Shown: positions 44,061-53,659, counted from the stretch's first letter. The stretch: 64,000 bases of DNA from Phycisphaerales bacterium PN19_bin_20 (GCA_021173225.1 JAJOLK010000009.1:62001-126000), one strand, 5' to 3'. The notes: generated by a model from the letters alone, not told the origin. Program-made: numbers and translations.

Positions 44061-45976
44061 GTGCCCCCCGTGATCGGCGCGCCGTCAGGGATCGTCGGAT
44101 CACCGGTGGCGAACCCTGAGCTGTTGCTGCCGGTGGGCGTGGGCGCCCCATTGGCCTGGTCGAACGCGTCGCCGTAATAGTCGGTGTAGTTCTCGCCCGT
44201 GGTGCTGGTGCGTTCTTGGCCCATCAGGTCGGCCATGTCGTCCATCGCCACATCATGATCTACGGCGCCGTTCTGCAGCTCGTTGGAGATGCTCTGGTAC
44301 TCACCGCTGCTCTGACCGGGCGGGCCGCCGATGTCCGGGCCCCCGCCGCCAGCGACCTCGTTGCGTGCCACACCGCTGCTGTGCTGGGCGTAGGCCTCGT
44401 CGCGCAGCATCCCGTTTACGTACTCGTCGCGCGAGACCCCCGAGGTCGCGCCTGGGGGCGGGCTCGGGTTGGTGGCGTGGCCAAGCTCGTGGGCCAACGT
44501 CGAGGTCTGCTGACCGGGCGTCAGGTTTGGGTCCAGCACGATCTCCTTGCTGGCCGGGTCGTAGTAACTGCCCTTGCCGGGCGTGCCTTGGCGGACGGTC
44601 CCGCCGTTAGCCGTGTGCTCGGCAAGCTGACGCTGCATGTTGGGTGAGCGTCCGACATTCTCGACAACCTCGTCAGCGAGGCCTGCGTGCTTGAGCACGA
44701 TATCGCTCTGCCGCATGACGCCTGTGACCTCATCGGCGATATCGTCCGCCGCCGTCACGGGTGCCTCGTCCACCAGCGTGTCGGCCGCGTCCGCTACGTC
44801 ATCCGCCACGTTGTCGCCCGCCTCGGCGACGTTGTCGGCGGCCTTGGCCACCTCGTCGGCTTGCTCGCCAGCCTCAGCCGCGGCCTTCTTCAGCACGCCC
44901 TTGAGCGCTTTGACGCCCTTGGCCAACCCCTTGAACAGCACCCCGAAGGCACCGCCCATCAACAGGCTGACCAGCGAGGGCATGGGCACACCGCCGATGA
45001 GCACGTTGGCGCTCGAGTTGATCGTCATCCCAACCATCGGGCCCAGCGGCGGGTCACTGGGCTTGGGCGCCGAGAAGATGCAGTGCTTGGTGATGTCTAC
45101 CAGCACCCGCGCGGCACGCGCGCCCTCGATCCATACGCTCGACGAGCCCAAGAAGACCTCGTACATCGGGAAAAATCCGCCGCACCACACGCCCAGGCCC
45201 ATGTCGCCGCAACGCGCCGCGGGCATGTTGTTGATCAGCGTGCGCGACGCGCCGCTGAGCAGCGGGATCGGCATGATCGGCCCGGTGCTGGGCAGCGGTA
45301 CCGGCGGCGCAGGCGGGATCAGGTTCGGCGGGTGCAAGTGCGCGTGCGGCAGCCCGATGTCGCAGTCCATCACCCGCACCGCCGGAAACGCCGGGAATGG
45401 GATCGCCGCCATCCACATCGTTAGCAACTGCTCGATCGACGTCAGAAGCTGGAAGCCCGCGCCGATGTGCTGCAGCGCGCCGCGCGGCACCGGCCCGTCA
45501 CCAACATGAAACAACGCCGAGAGCTGGTTGGAGATGTCCTGAGACACGACATCAAAGCCCGCCTGGCTTTGCCTGAGGACCTCGACCACGCGGTCGCCAC
45601 GGTCGCCCCCGCGCAGATCATTGAATGTCGCCGCAAGCCCCTGCGAAGACTCGAGCATGCCCCCTATCGGGTTCACCGGCAGGCGGCCCTCCTCCCAGAA
45701 GCGCCGATCAATCTCGTTGCCCGAGTGCGTCCAGACGTCCGTCAGCTTCGGCTGCTGGGCCTGCTGGGCCGCAAGCTGATCTTGGGTCATCCCGGCCTGC
45801 CCGGCGTTTGAACCCGCCCCCGAGCTCTTGTCAGCCAACGTGCTGCCACGACCGGCAAGGTCGCCTAGCTCATCACTGCCCTGGCCTAGGCCGCGCGCGA
45901 TGTCGTCGGCACTGCTCTGCCCGGCGTGCGCAGCGCCCTCGCCCAGTTCTTTCGCGATTTTGTCAAGCCCGCTCAT
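44057..45976 (-). CDS. PAAR-domain protein with C-terminal HELGH metallopeptidase, T6SS effector candidate
   Basis: 639 residues. The N-terminal 200 are Ala/Gly/Gln-rich helical. Residues about 200-335 form a PAAR-like tip: GLPHAHLHPPNLIPPAPPVP, INNMPAARCGDMGLGVWCGG and SANVLIGGVPMPS. A long helical Asp/Ala-rich linker follows (365-420). The C-terminal domain has KEIVLDPNLTPGQQTSTLAHELGHATNP, with HELGH at 496-500 as a zincin zinc site, then SRDEYVNGMLRDEAYAQ that may give the third ligand. PAAR proteins sharpen the VgrG spike and carry fused toxins. It overlaps a TPR gene upstream and the possible immunity gene downstream. Confidence 0.82.
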   Translation of the reverse strand: MSGLDKIAKELGEGAAHAGQSSADDIARGLGQGSDELGDLAGRGSTLADKSSGAGSNAGQAGMTQDQLAAQQAQQPKLTDVWTHSGNEIDRRFWEEGRLPVNPIGGMLESSQGLAATFNDLRGGDRGDRVVEVLRQSQAGFDVVSQDISNQLSALFHVGDGPVPRGALQHIGAGFQLLTSIEQLLTMWMAAIPFPAFPAVRVMDCDIGLPHAHLHPPNLIPPAPPVPLPSTGPIMPIPLLSGASRTLINNMPAARCGDMGLGVWCGGFFPMYEVFLGSSSVWIEGARAARVLVDITKHCIFSAPKPSDPPLGPMVGMTINSSANVLIGGVPMPSLVSLLMGGAFGVLFKGLAKGVKALKGVLKKAAAEAGEQADEVAKAADNVAEAGDNVADDVADAADTLVDEAPVTAADDIADEVTGVMRQSDIVLKHAGLADEVVENVGRSPNMQRQLAEHTANGGTVRQGTPGKGSYYDPASKEIVLDPNLTPGQQTSTLAHELGHATNPSPPPGATSGVSRDEYVNGMLRDEAYAQHSSGVARNEVAGGGGPDIGGPPGQSSGEYQSISNELQNGAVDHDVAMDDMADLMGQERTSTTGENYTDYYGDAFDQANGAPTPTGSNSSGFATGDPTIPDGAPITGGT

Positions 45977-47412
45977 GCACCACCGCCTTGCATGGCTCGC
46001 GAGCCGCCACCACCACCCGCGCCACCACCCGCGCCGGCCCGCGCCAGAGCTGAGATCTCAAGGTTCACCGGCGTTGGGCGCGGCGTGTAGCCAGCGGGGT
46101 TGTTCTCGTGCCGCGCAAGTTTCTGGTCAATGTCCTCGCGTCCCGCGCTGCGCACGTCCGCGAGTGCCGGCGCGGTAATGCCCTCGTAGAGCCGCCGCGC
46201 CTCGCGCCAGCTCTCACGCGCGGCCTCGTGCAGGCCCAAAGACGCCAGCGCCCCGGCCTTGCAGTCCAGCACGTGCGCTTCGCCCGGCGGGTGGCTCATC
46301 CGCCGAAAGACCGCGCGCGCAAGGTCAAACGCCTGCACCGCCTGCTCGCCCTTGCGCTGACGCTCGAACGCCACGCCCAGGTTCGTCAGGCTCATCGCCA
46401 GCAGCGGGTCGCGCTTGCTGTCAAAGCTCAGCTCCACCGCACGGTCAAGCATCGCCTCGGCGTCTGCGTAATGGTGTTGCTTGAGCCGCGTGGTGCCAAG
46501 GTTGTAGAGCGCCTGCGCCTCACCAAGCACGTCGCCGCCGGCCTTGGCCTGCTCAAGCTGCTCAACCTGGATCGCCGCCGCCTCACCCAACCGCCCTGAT
46601 GAAGAGAGGAACCCGGCGAGCATCGCCTTGCTGGCATTGATTTTGACGAGCTGGGCCGCCGTGGAGGCCGCCGTGGGGGCAGGCGTGGAGGCCGCCGTGG
46701 CGGCAGGCGTGGCGGTGAGCTTGGACGCCGCGCCGAACATCAGCGCGCCAAGCTCGCCCTGCGGCGAAAGATCGTGCTCAAGCTCCGCCTGCATCGCCTC
46801 GGGCGGCACGTGGAAGGGGTGCACAAAGCCCCGGCGGCACATCGAGCCCACCCGCGGCAAGCCCGGCTTGCTCCGGTCATCGGGCACGATCAGCTTCACC
46901 CTCGTGCTGGGAATGTTGTCGGCTAAAAAGCACAGCGTTCGCTGGAAGGCCGCGAAGTCAGCGACCGACTTGGGCACGATCACCACCGCCATCGCATCGC
47001 TCACGGGCGCGATCGCCTCGGCGCTGGCCGCGAGATACGCCGCCAACCGCTGCGCCGGAGACTGGACTTGTGCAGGAGCTCGGGCCTTGCCTGCTAACTG
47101 GCTGCTCCCAGGCGACGCTACCGGCACCGACGCCAGCCGCACCCCGCCGCGCTGATAGACGCCCCGTAGCGGCTCCTGCGCCTCGCTCAGGCGCTGCATA
47201 ACCCCCTCGCACCAAGAAGCCGGCTCTACAAATGGCACCTCGCACGCCACCATGATGACCCGCTCGCACGTGTCGTCCAACTTGACCAGCAGTTTCTTGA
47301 TCACGACCTCAAGGTCCGCGTCGCGCGTCAGCACCATCAGCGTCCGCGCACGATCGGTCAGGAAACGCCTGATCGCGTCCGTGTTCCGCGCAAACAGCGT
47401 TTCGATGGGCAT
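45973..47412 (-). CDS. TPR-repeat protein of the T6SS island
   Basis: 479 residues. The N-terminal domain (1-230) is unknown, with TLMVLTRDADLEVVIKKLL and AMAVVIVPKSVADFAAFQ. A Thr/Ala/Pro-rich linker, encoded by a 24-bp repeat, follows. At about 270-400 come TPR helices: AQALYNLGTTRLKQHHYADAEAMLDRAVEL, LLAMSLTNLGVAFERQRKGEQAVQAFDLA. The C-terminus is Gly-rich. It sits between vgrG and the PAAR effector with a 4-base overlap to the latter, so it may be an adaptor or chaperone that loads the effector on the spike. Confidence 0.7.
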   Translation of the reverse strand: MPIETLFARNTDAIRRFLTDRARTLMVLTRDADLEVVIKKLLVKLDDTCERVIMVACEVPFVEPASWCEGVMQRLSEAQEPLRGVYQRGGVRLASVPVASPGSSQLAGKARAPAQVQSPAQRLAAYLAASAEAIAPVSDAMAVVIVPKSVADFAAFQRTLCFLADNIPSTRVKLIVPDDRSKPGLPRVGSMCRRGFVHPFHVPPEAMQAELEHDLSPQGELGALMFGAASKLTATPAATAASTPAPTAASTAAQLVKINASKAMLAGFLSSSGRLGEAAAIQVEQLEQAKAGGDVLGEAQALYNLGTTRLKQHHYADAEAMLDRAVELSFDSKRDPLLAMSLTNLGVAFERQRKGEQAVQAFDLARAVFRRMSHPPGEAHVLDCKAGALASLGLHEAARESWREARRLYEGITAPALADVRSAGREDIDQKLARHENNPAGYTPRPTPVNLEISALARAGAGGGAGGGGGSRAMQGGGA

Positions 47413-47430
47413 GCGCGGCTCCCGGGTGCG

Positions 47431-49581
47431 TTAGTTGATCTTCACCAGTGTGCCGAAGATCGTCACGCCCGACGGATCGATCTTCACGTAGTTGGCGCCC
47501 ACCGAAAGGTTGATCTCCGTCTTGCCAGTCACCGCGATCTTCATCCCATCTAGCGTGATTGTCCCGTCCTTGGCCACCGTCGCGGTCGACTGCCCGCACT
47601 TTATAGTCACGTTTTCGCCGCCAGCGGTCACCTCTACGTTGGCCGTCCCGCTCGAGACAACCACGTTGTTCTTCGCCTTCAGCGTCGAGGTCGCGTTGGA
47701 CGACTCCAGCCAGAGCTGGTCCTTGCTCGTACCGGTAAACCCGCCGGTCTTGGCGTTGATCGACGCGTCGCCCGGCTCAACCTCCACCGCGAACTTCCCG
47801 TCCTTGACCGCGATGGTGTAGTCCTTCTTCACCGTCTCGGCAAAGCTGCCCTCCGCGATCGTGTGCTCCTCGTTACCCTTGTTCACCACGTTGACAAGGT
47901 TGCCCTCGGCGATCACCACCTTGGTGTCCTTGGTGATCGTTTCGGTGTGCGTGCCCTTGACCGTCTGCGTCCGGTTGCCAGAGACCGTCGACGCCTGATT
48001 GTTCAGCACCGTCTCGGTCATGTTGTGCTGCGCGTGCGTCGCGAACAGCTCGCTGCCCTTGGTGTCATCAAACTTGATCTCGTTGAAGCCGCGCGTCGCA
48101 TCCGCCGAGTTCGGCCCCTCCTTCACGCTGTGGCTCTTGATCCCCGAGATCATCTTCTTGTCGGGCAGCGGGTACGGCGGCATGTTGTCCGCGTTGTACA
48201 CAGCGCCAGTCACCAGCGGGCGGTCAGGGTCGCCCTCTAGAAACTGCACCACCACCTCGTGCCCGACCCGCGGCAAGAACACCGCCCCCCACTGCTTGCC
48301 CGCCCAGAGCTGCGCCACTCGCACCCAGCAGCTCGTGTCGCCCGTGGTGCCGTCGTGGTCCTCGTCCCAGTGGAACCGCACGCGCACGCGCCCAAACTCA
48401 TCGGTGTGGATCTCATGGTCTTTCGGGCCCACGACCATCGCCGTCTGCGCACCGGCGATCACCGGCTTGCGCGTACTGGGCCACAGGCGGAACGCCTGGG
48501 TGTCCTTGATCGCCGTCACACAGCAGCTCACACGCGCGCCGCCGCCACCAGTGCCGCGGTCGTAGCTGTCAGCCTGCCCGCTCACCTGCTGGCCCGTCAC
48601 GAGATACTTCTGCTCAAGCTCGTCGCTCAGGTCGCTGTTGGGGTCCGTCAGCTTGAACACCCCGCCCGCGAACAGCCCGCGCACATCGCAGCTGCCAGTG
48701 AACGTCTGCGCGCCCGCCGCCAGCGCCTCGGCACGCAGCGACGCAACCGTCCCGCCTCCCGCCGCGTTGCTGAACTCGCCGGGATACTCGAACATCCGCG
48801 TAGGCAGCCCGGCATCAAGGGTCTTGCTCCCAAACGGCGAGTCCACGTCCTTGGGGCTCAGCAGCTGGTTCGGCGGGGTCTTGAAGTTGTAGTCCTTGGT
48901 CGCAAACGTCGCCGTACACATCCGCGCCTCAAGCCCAAACACGCTGAAGGCGTCGCCCTCGTGGCTCGAACCCGGCGCGTAGAACGCCAGCTCGTCGTAG
49001 TTCTCGATGTCCTTGTGGCACAGCGGCCCGTCGCACAGCTCGACCTTGTTGCCCGTCTCGCTGTGCACAAATTGGTAGTAGATCCCGTACTGCTCCATCA
49101 GCCGCGTCACGAACGACAGGTCGCTCTCGCGGTACTGCACGCAGAACTCAAGCGGCTCGTACGGCTCCTTGCACTTGTCCTCTACCTGCACCGCGTGCCC
49201 GCCGATGACCTTCTTGATCACGTCGAGCACCGACTCTTCCTGAAACCACCGGCAGCGCGTGCTGTAACCGAGCAGCCCAAGGTTCGGGATCACACTCAGC
49301 CGATACTCCAAGATGTCGTGGTTCCCGGGGATCGACGCCGACGCAACCAAGCCGTTGAAGAACCGGTCGGGCTTGCCCGGGCACACCAGCTTCACCGTCA
49401 GGCTCTGACCCACGAGCTTCTCGGGCTTCACCGCCACGCTCGTGGGCGCCAGCAGCACCGACAGCACGAACGGCCGCCCCAGTTCCTCGGTATAGCTGAA
49501 TCCACGCAGCAAGAGCGCGTCGTCAGCCTGCCCCTGCACCTTCACCGACATCTCACGGTTGGCTTGGGTCGGAGGAGGCAT
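47431..49581 (-). CDS. vgrG: VgrG spike protein (first)
   Basis: 716 residues from the ATG at 49581; further upstream the frame is not coding-like. The gp27-like part (1-370) has YEPLEFCVQYRESDLSFVTRLMEQYGIYYQF and FYAPGSSHEGD. The gp5-like OB fold has HTDEFGRVRVRFHWDEDHDG, SCWVRVAQLWAGKQWGAVFLPRVGHEVVVQFLEGDPDRPLVTGAVYN, all canonical. A beta-helix of repeated TVSGNRTQTVKGTHTETI type ends the protein, without an extra enzymatic domain. It forms the T6SS puncturing trimer and here heads the unit VgrG, TPR, PAAR-metallopeptidase, small protein. Its first 15 residues equal those of the second VgrG. Confidence 0.94.
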   Translation of the reverse strand: MPPPTQANREMSVKVQGQADDALLLRGFSYTEELGRPFVLSVLLAPTSVAVKPEKLVGQSLTVKLVCPGKPDRFFNGLVASASIPGNHDILEYRLSVIPNLGLLGYSTRCRWFQEESVLDVIKKVIGGHAVQVEDKCKEPYEPLEFCVQYRESDLSFVTRLMEQYGIYYQFVHSETGNKVELCDGPLCHKDIENYDELAFYAPGSSHEGDAFSVFGLEARMCTATFATKDYNFKTPPNQLLSPKDVDSPFGSKTLDAGLPTRMFEYPGEFSNAAGGGTVASLRAEALAAGAQTFTGSCDVRGLFAGGVFKLTDPNSDLSDELEQKYLVTGQQVSGQADSYDRGTGGGGARVSCCVTAIKDTQAFRLWPSTRKPVIAGAQTAMVVGPKDHEIHTDEFGRVRVRFHWDEDHDGTTGDTSCWVRVAQLWAGKQWGAVFLPRVGHEVVVQFLEGDPDRPLVTGAVYNADNMPPYPLPDKKMISGIKSHSVKEGPNSADATRGFNEIKFDDTKGSELFATHAQHNMTETVLNNQASTVSGNRTQTVKGTHTETITKDTKVVIAEGNLVNVVNKGNEEHTIAEGSFAETVKKDYTIAVKDGKFAVEVEPGDASINAKTGGFTGTSKDQLWLESSNATSTLKAKNNVVVSSGTANVEVTAGGENVTIKCGQSTATVAKDGTITLDGMKIAVTGKTEINLSVGANYVKIDPSGVTIFGTLVKIN

Positions 49582-49832
49582 CGACGATCCTGTCCTTTCA
49601 GCACGGGAGAAAACGACGGACACGCTCGCTCGGCCCAGCCCAACGCAAGCACGCCGTCGTTGCTGGATACGGCTTCGCCGCTGGCGGGCAGCGTACGCGG
49701 CCGCGTCAGCCCTGCCCCGGGGGACTGCGGCCGGGTGCGAGATCCACCGGTGTGTTGTCCCGCGCGAAGGGCCACTTGTTGCGCAGCTGGCGCCCCATTG
49801 TCGAAGTCCGTCCCCCGCGGGCGGCCAACGGC

Positions 49833-50738
49833 TCAAGGCGCGGAGCTGGTCCTGATGAACCCGTTCTCATCGCGGGGCCCGTCGATGCCCTCTTGCAGCG
49901 CGCCGGCGAGCGCGCCAGAGCCGAACGCCAGACCGCCAGCGACCAGGGCCGCCGGGCCGACGATCGGGATCGTTGCGGCCTGCCCCACGGCCACGGCCAG
50001 CCCGCCACCGCTGCTGTTGCTCATCGAGTTCCCCGCCGCGGTGCCCATCGCGTTGACGTAGACCGAGACAGCGGTACCAATCGCCGCTTCTCCGATCCCG
50101 CCTGCGGCGGCCCCCAACTGCCCGGCGACCGCGCCCCCGAGCTTGCTGGAGGCGAACGAGGCCAAGCAGTCGGTCAGCAGGCTCACGATCCCGGCCACGA
50201 TGTCACCGCACGTCACCCCGACCTGGCGCGTCGTGGGCGTTGAGATGCCAATGCCCGTCGGGGCGTTGAAGCCCGCGCCACTCACGTCCATGCAGTTCTG
50301 CGTTGACATAAGGCAGCACGCGCCGACGGGCGCGATGGCGCCGGACCCGCCAGTAGCGCCGTTGACCAAACCGCCCTCGACAGGCTCCTGCACAGCGCTG
50401 CACGGGATCCAGTACTTATGACTTGCGCCTAGCGCCGTAAAGATCGCCGAAGGCGTCACGATCATCACCGGGCCCGTGAACAGGTGCGGCTGCCCAACGC
50501 CCCAGTCGTGCCCCGCCAAAAGGCCCCCGTCGCCCTCGGTGTGCACCGTCGGCTTGCTGAACTTGCCCATTAGCCACTGCGAGGGGTACATCGCATACAT
50601 CGAGGCGACCACATTCGATGGCACCGGCACGGGGTTGACCGGCGCGGGAGGCACCGGCGGCTGGCTCGGCGGCATCGCCGCGTGACAGTCCACGCCCATC
50701 CCGTAGATCGCAAGCGCCCGACCAAATCGCATGCTCAC
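49833..50738 (-). CDS. PAAR-like protein of the T6SS island
   Basis: 301 residues from a GTG at 50738 (GTGA overlap with the DUF2169 stop; the ATG at 50732 is close). The N-terminal part has CHAAMPPSQPPVPPAP and PHLFTGPVMIVTPSAIFTALG, with paired Cys (VGACCLMSTQNCMDVSGAGFN), as in PAAR-like (DUF4150-type) T6SS tip proteins. The C-terminal half (190-285) is Gly/Ala-rich with hydrophobic stretches (AATIPIVGPAALVAGGLAFG) that may insert into membranes. It could be a tip protein or an effector; no catalytic motif is visible. Confidence 0.65.
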   Translation of the reverse strand: MSMRFGRALAIYGMGVDCHAAMPPSQPPVPPAPVNPVPVPSNVVASMYAMYPSQWLMGKFSKPTVHTEGDGGLLAGHDWGVGQPHLFTGPVMIVTPSAIFTALGASHKYWIPCSAVQEPVEGGLVNGATGGSGAIAPVGACCLMSTQNCMDVSGAGFNAPTGIGISTPTTRQVGVTCGDIVAGIVSLLTDCLASFASSKLGGAVAGQLGAAAGGIGEAAIGTAVSVYVNAMGTAAGNSMSNSSGGGLAVAVGQAATIPIVGPAALVAGGLAFGSGALAGALQEGIDGPRDENGFIRTSSAP

Positions 50739-52045
50739 AGCGGCCTCCAGTCCACACGCGCCACATCACGCCACGCCAGCGCCTGCCCCGCGCTCTGACG
50801 CATTGCAATCGGCGCCACGCCCGACCAGACCACCTCCAGCTCGCCCGCGTCCACGTCGATCAGCACCTGCTGAAGCTCAAGCTCGCCCATCGTCAGATCA
50901 CGCCCCCCGCCGCCCGCGCCCGGGATTGACATCATCGGCGCCTCGCGCGGCAGCAGCACCGCCAGCTCACGCTCAAGCCCGCCCATGCCCCGCAAGAAGA
51001 TCACCTCGCCCGGACGCAAATAGTCAAACCGCAGGCCCAGCGGCGCCGTCCGCGCCATATCAGGGTTGAACATCTTCGGAACATCCTCGGGCTTCACCGT
51101 CGCCCATGAACCCGGGCAGTAGCCCTTGACGAGCAACCCCGCGCGGACCTCGGGCATCTCGTCAGGGTGCACGTCAAACGCCGGGGGCAGCCCAGACATC
51201 GCGCTACGCGGAAACGAGTTCGCATCCAAGAACCCAAACAGCGCCGGTATCGGCAGGCGACTCCACGCCATCGCCGGGTTGCCACCAAGCCGCTCGGGCG
51301 TCAGCTCATCGCCCGGGCGTTCGATGTTCGGCAACGCCACCGGCCCGCCCTGCCAGGGCTGGCTCGGATCCGTCACGTACCCGCGCCCGTACATGTTCCG
51401 CGCGTAGCTAAACGGCGGCGCTTTGATGAACTTCTTTCGCAGGTATGTCGCCGTGCGCCGGAAGGCCATCAGGCCCACTTCGTCCTGCACCCCTTGCAAG
51501 AACCGCTGGCCCGCCGCCCGGTCAAGGCCGCCAAAGGCCAGCTCGTGCCGCAGCGGCAGCGGCGCCAGCTCGGCCGGGTCGGTAAACCGAATACCGCCGG
51601 GCTCAAAGAGCGCCAGCCGATCGCCTGTCACCGTCGCCGCGTGCAGCTTGGTCCCCACCCGCATCGACACGCTCATTGACACCGCGCCCGGCGTGGGCAC
51701 CGCACGCCCGTGCACGATCACGTCCGTCCCCGGGCGACGCGCGAAGACCTCCGGCACACGCCGCAAGCTCGTCATCGGCGGCTCATCGCCCAACGGCACG
51801 TCCTCAAGCGGCTCGTGCGGCTCATCACCCTTGTATAGCGGGCGCTGAACCTCCGCCGCGACCGCCTCGCAGTTGTGCGCCCACCGGTACGTTCGCTTGG
51901 CCACCACCGCCACCAGCGCCTGCTCACCGGGCTGCGCCGTGACAACCTCGACTGGCCCCGGCTTGGCCTGGTATTCAGGCGGGATCGCCATCACCGGCAT
52001 CTCTGACTGCGGCACCGGCCGCGGGATTGGCGCACGCTCGCTCAA
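50735..52045 (-). CDS. DUF2169 family T6SS adaptor-like protein (second)
   Basis: 436 residues from a TTG at 52045, chosen because it forms a TTGA overlap with the preceding stop, as other genes here do. DUF2169 pattern: VVAKRTYRWAHN, VIVHGRAVPTPGAVSMSVSMRVG, LPLRHELAFGGLD, NMYGRGYV, LPNIERPGDEL and RSAMSGLPPAFDVHPDEMPEVRAG. DUF2169 proteins occur with vgrG and PAAR genes and are thought to help load effectors. It lies in the operon 53633 to 49833. Confidence 0.85.
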   Translation of the reverse strand: MSERAPIPRPVPQSEMPVMAIPPEYQAKPGPVEVVTAQPGEQALVAVVAKRTYRWAHNCEAVAAEVQRPLYKGDEPHEPLEDVPLGDEPPMTSLRRVPEVFARRPGTDVIVHGRAVPTPGAVSMSVSMRVGTKLHAATVTGDRLALFEPGGIRFTDPAELAPLPLRHELAFGGLDRAAGQRFLQGVQDEVGLMAFRRTATYLRKKFIKAPPFSYARNMYGRGYVTDPSQPWQGGPVALPNIERPGDELTPERLGGNPAMAWSRLPIPALFGFLDANSFPRSAMSGLPPAFDVHPDEMPEVRAGLLVKGYCPGSWATVKPEDVPKMFNPDMARTAPLGLRFDYLRPGEVIFLRGMGGLERELAVLLPREAPMMSIPGAGGGGRDLTMGELELQQVLIDVDAGELEVVWSGVAPIAMRQSAGQALAWRDVARVDWRPL

Positions 52046-53193
52046 GGTAAGACCCCCTGCCCAGCAGCGCTTCCGCGCCCGTACTCCGCCGCCCGATCTG
52101 CCGCTCGCGCACGCGCGTCCATCGCCGCGATCTCCGCCCGGTCGGCCCACGGGTCCAGCGTCCACGCCCCGTGCCAAACCAACCCGCACGAACGCTCGGC
52201 CTGCTCACGCTCGAACATCCACCTGAAGCTCGTCGAGTACGTCAGGCACAGCACGCGGTGGCTCGGCAGCGCGACGATCCGTGAGATCGCCAGCGGGAAC
52301 GCTGATCGCAGCGCGCCCACCGCCACGTGCGCCACAGGGCCCCACGCCTCGCCGATCACCGCCGGATAATTCGCCCGCACCGGCGGAAGCTTCCACCGCA
52401 AATCTCCCCCGGCTTCAAAGCCGCGCAGCAGAAGCTCTGCGCCCAGCTTCTTAGCCGGGCACGTCAGCTCAAGCGGGCTTGACTGCAACCCCGCCTGCAT
52501 AAACCGCTCCGCCATATCGCCGATCCGCTCGGGCTTGCCAAGCTCCTGCACCGACAGCGGCCCGGACGACGTAAAGCCCATCGCCCCGCCCATGAACCGC
52601 CCCGTCGAGATCGGCGACGGCCGATCTTCCCACGTCCGCACAAGCTCGCCGACACGCTCAATATTCGGAAGCTTCGTCCCGCCCGCGACCGCCTTCTCCG
52701 CCACATACCCGCGGCCGGCGGGGTTCATCCCGTCCATCAGCGCCATGCCCCCGAAACTCGAAGCCCCGCCGTACGCGCGCTCGGGCGTGAGCGGCATCGT
52801 CATAAACTCCTCGGCCTCGCTGGCCCGCACACCCTGCTCATCCACGATCCAGACGCGATCACCAAAGACCGCCGCCTCCCACTTCAGCTGGCCGCACTCG
52901 ATCTGGACCTTCATCGCCCGCGCGGGCTTACCCCCGGGCGTAACGGCAGGTCCCACCACCAGCACGTCCACGTCAGGACGCCGAAAGTCCACGTCCGGCT
53001 GCAGCGTCACGCCAAGCAGCTCAGAGGGCTCGTTGAGCAGCGGCCACGCTTGGTCGAGCGCCACCGGCACCAACACGCCCCGCTCATCGATCCGGCACGT
53101 CAGCTTGCACGCCACCGTCGCCAGCATCTCGCTATCACCAACCGAGCTCGACGCAAAGCTGCACGGGGCCGCGATGCAATGCCTGAACTTCAT
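52042..53193 (-). CDS. DUF2169 family T6SS adaptor-like protein (first)
   Basis: 383 residues. MLATVACKLTCRIDERG, DVDVLVVGPAVTPGGKPARAMKVQIECG, TPERAYGGASSFGG, NPAGRGYVAEKAVAGGTKLPNIE and RANYPAVIGEAWGPVAHVAV match the DUF2169 fold; it is a distant paralogue of the next gene. The ATG at 53193 overlaps the upstream stop by 4 bases. Two DUF2169 genes in tandem suggest two cargo chains. Confidence 0.85.
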   Translation of the reverse strand: MKFRHCIAAPCSFASSSVGDSEMLATVACKLTCRIDERGVLVPVALDQAWPLLNEPSELLGVTLQPDVDFRRPDVDVLVVGPAVTPGGKPARAMKVQIECGQLKWEAAVFGDRVWIVDEQGVRASEAEEFMTMPLTPERAYGGASSFGGMALMDGMNPAGRGYVAEKAVAGGTKLPNIERVGELVRTWEDRPSPISTGRFMGGAMGFTSSGPLSVQELGKPERIGDMAERFMQAGLQSSPLELTCPAKKLGAELLLRGFEAGGDLRWKLPPVRANYPAVIGEAWGPVAHVAVGALRSAFPLAISRIVALPSHRVLCLTYSTSFRWMFEREQAERSCGLVWHGAWTLDPWADRAEIAAMDARARAADRAAEYGRGSAAGQGVLP

Positions 53194-53633
53194 GACCCAG
53201 CCCCGCCCTTCTGGCCGCTATCGCCCGCCGCCCGTGCTGGCAAAGGGGCCAAGCCCGTCGCGGGCTCAAGAGCCAAGCCCGCCGCGGGCACAAGGGGATG
53301 CGGGTCGGCAAACTCGGCCTGCCCGACCCACGGCATCTTCACCAGCGCGCGGTGCGCCACCACCGTCATCTGCTCACCCAGCTTGTTGCTCCGCGCCGCC
53401 GCGTCCTGCTCGTCGGTAGTCGTCTCGGCGTCAGGATCACCCACAAGCCGCCGCGCCCCCACGCTGTAATAGAACCCCACGCAGTGCGCCCGCACCCGCG
53501 CCTCCTGCTGCTCGAGCCACTCCGTCGAGACCGGCCGCCCGGCCAGCCCCTCGGTCAACTGCGCCTCGCGCAGGGCCTCAAGCCGGCGGCCCAGCCCGAT
53601 GACCGACCACGCATCGCGGACATACTTGAGCAT
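53190..53633 (-). CDS. Unknown T6SS-island protein
   Basis: 147 residues. N-terminal half helical and charged (LGRRLEALREAQLTEGLAGRPVS), then CVGFYYSVGARRLVGDPDAETTTDEQDAA. The C-terminal 35 residues are low-complexity (LEPATGLAPLPARAAG). I know no family; the overlap with the DUF2169 gene places it in the same transport unit. Confidence 0.65.
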   Translation of the reverse strand: MLKYVRDAWSVIGLGRRLEALREAQLTEGLAGRPVSTEWLEQQEARVRAHCVGFYYSVGARRLVGDPDAETTTDEQDAAARSNKLGEQMTVVAHRALVKMPWVGQAEFADPHPLVPAAGLALEPATGLAPLPARAAGDSGQKGGAGS

Positions 53634-53659
53634 CGAGACTCGCTCCAGGCCCGGGGCCG

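Noticed and set aside
48259..50061. 600-codon plus-strand frame opposite the first vgrG
   Set aside because: Antisense of a VgrG with canonical motifs; the product is Arg/His/Leu-rich without family features. It is a GC-driven shadow frame.
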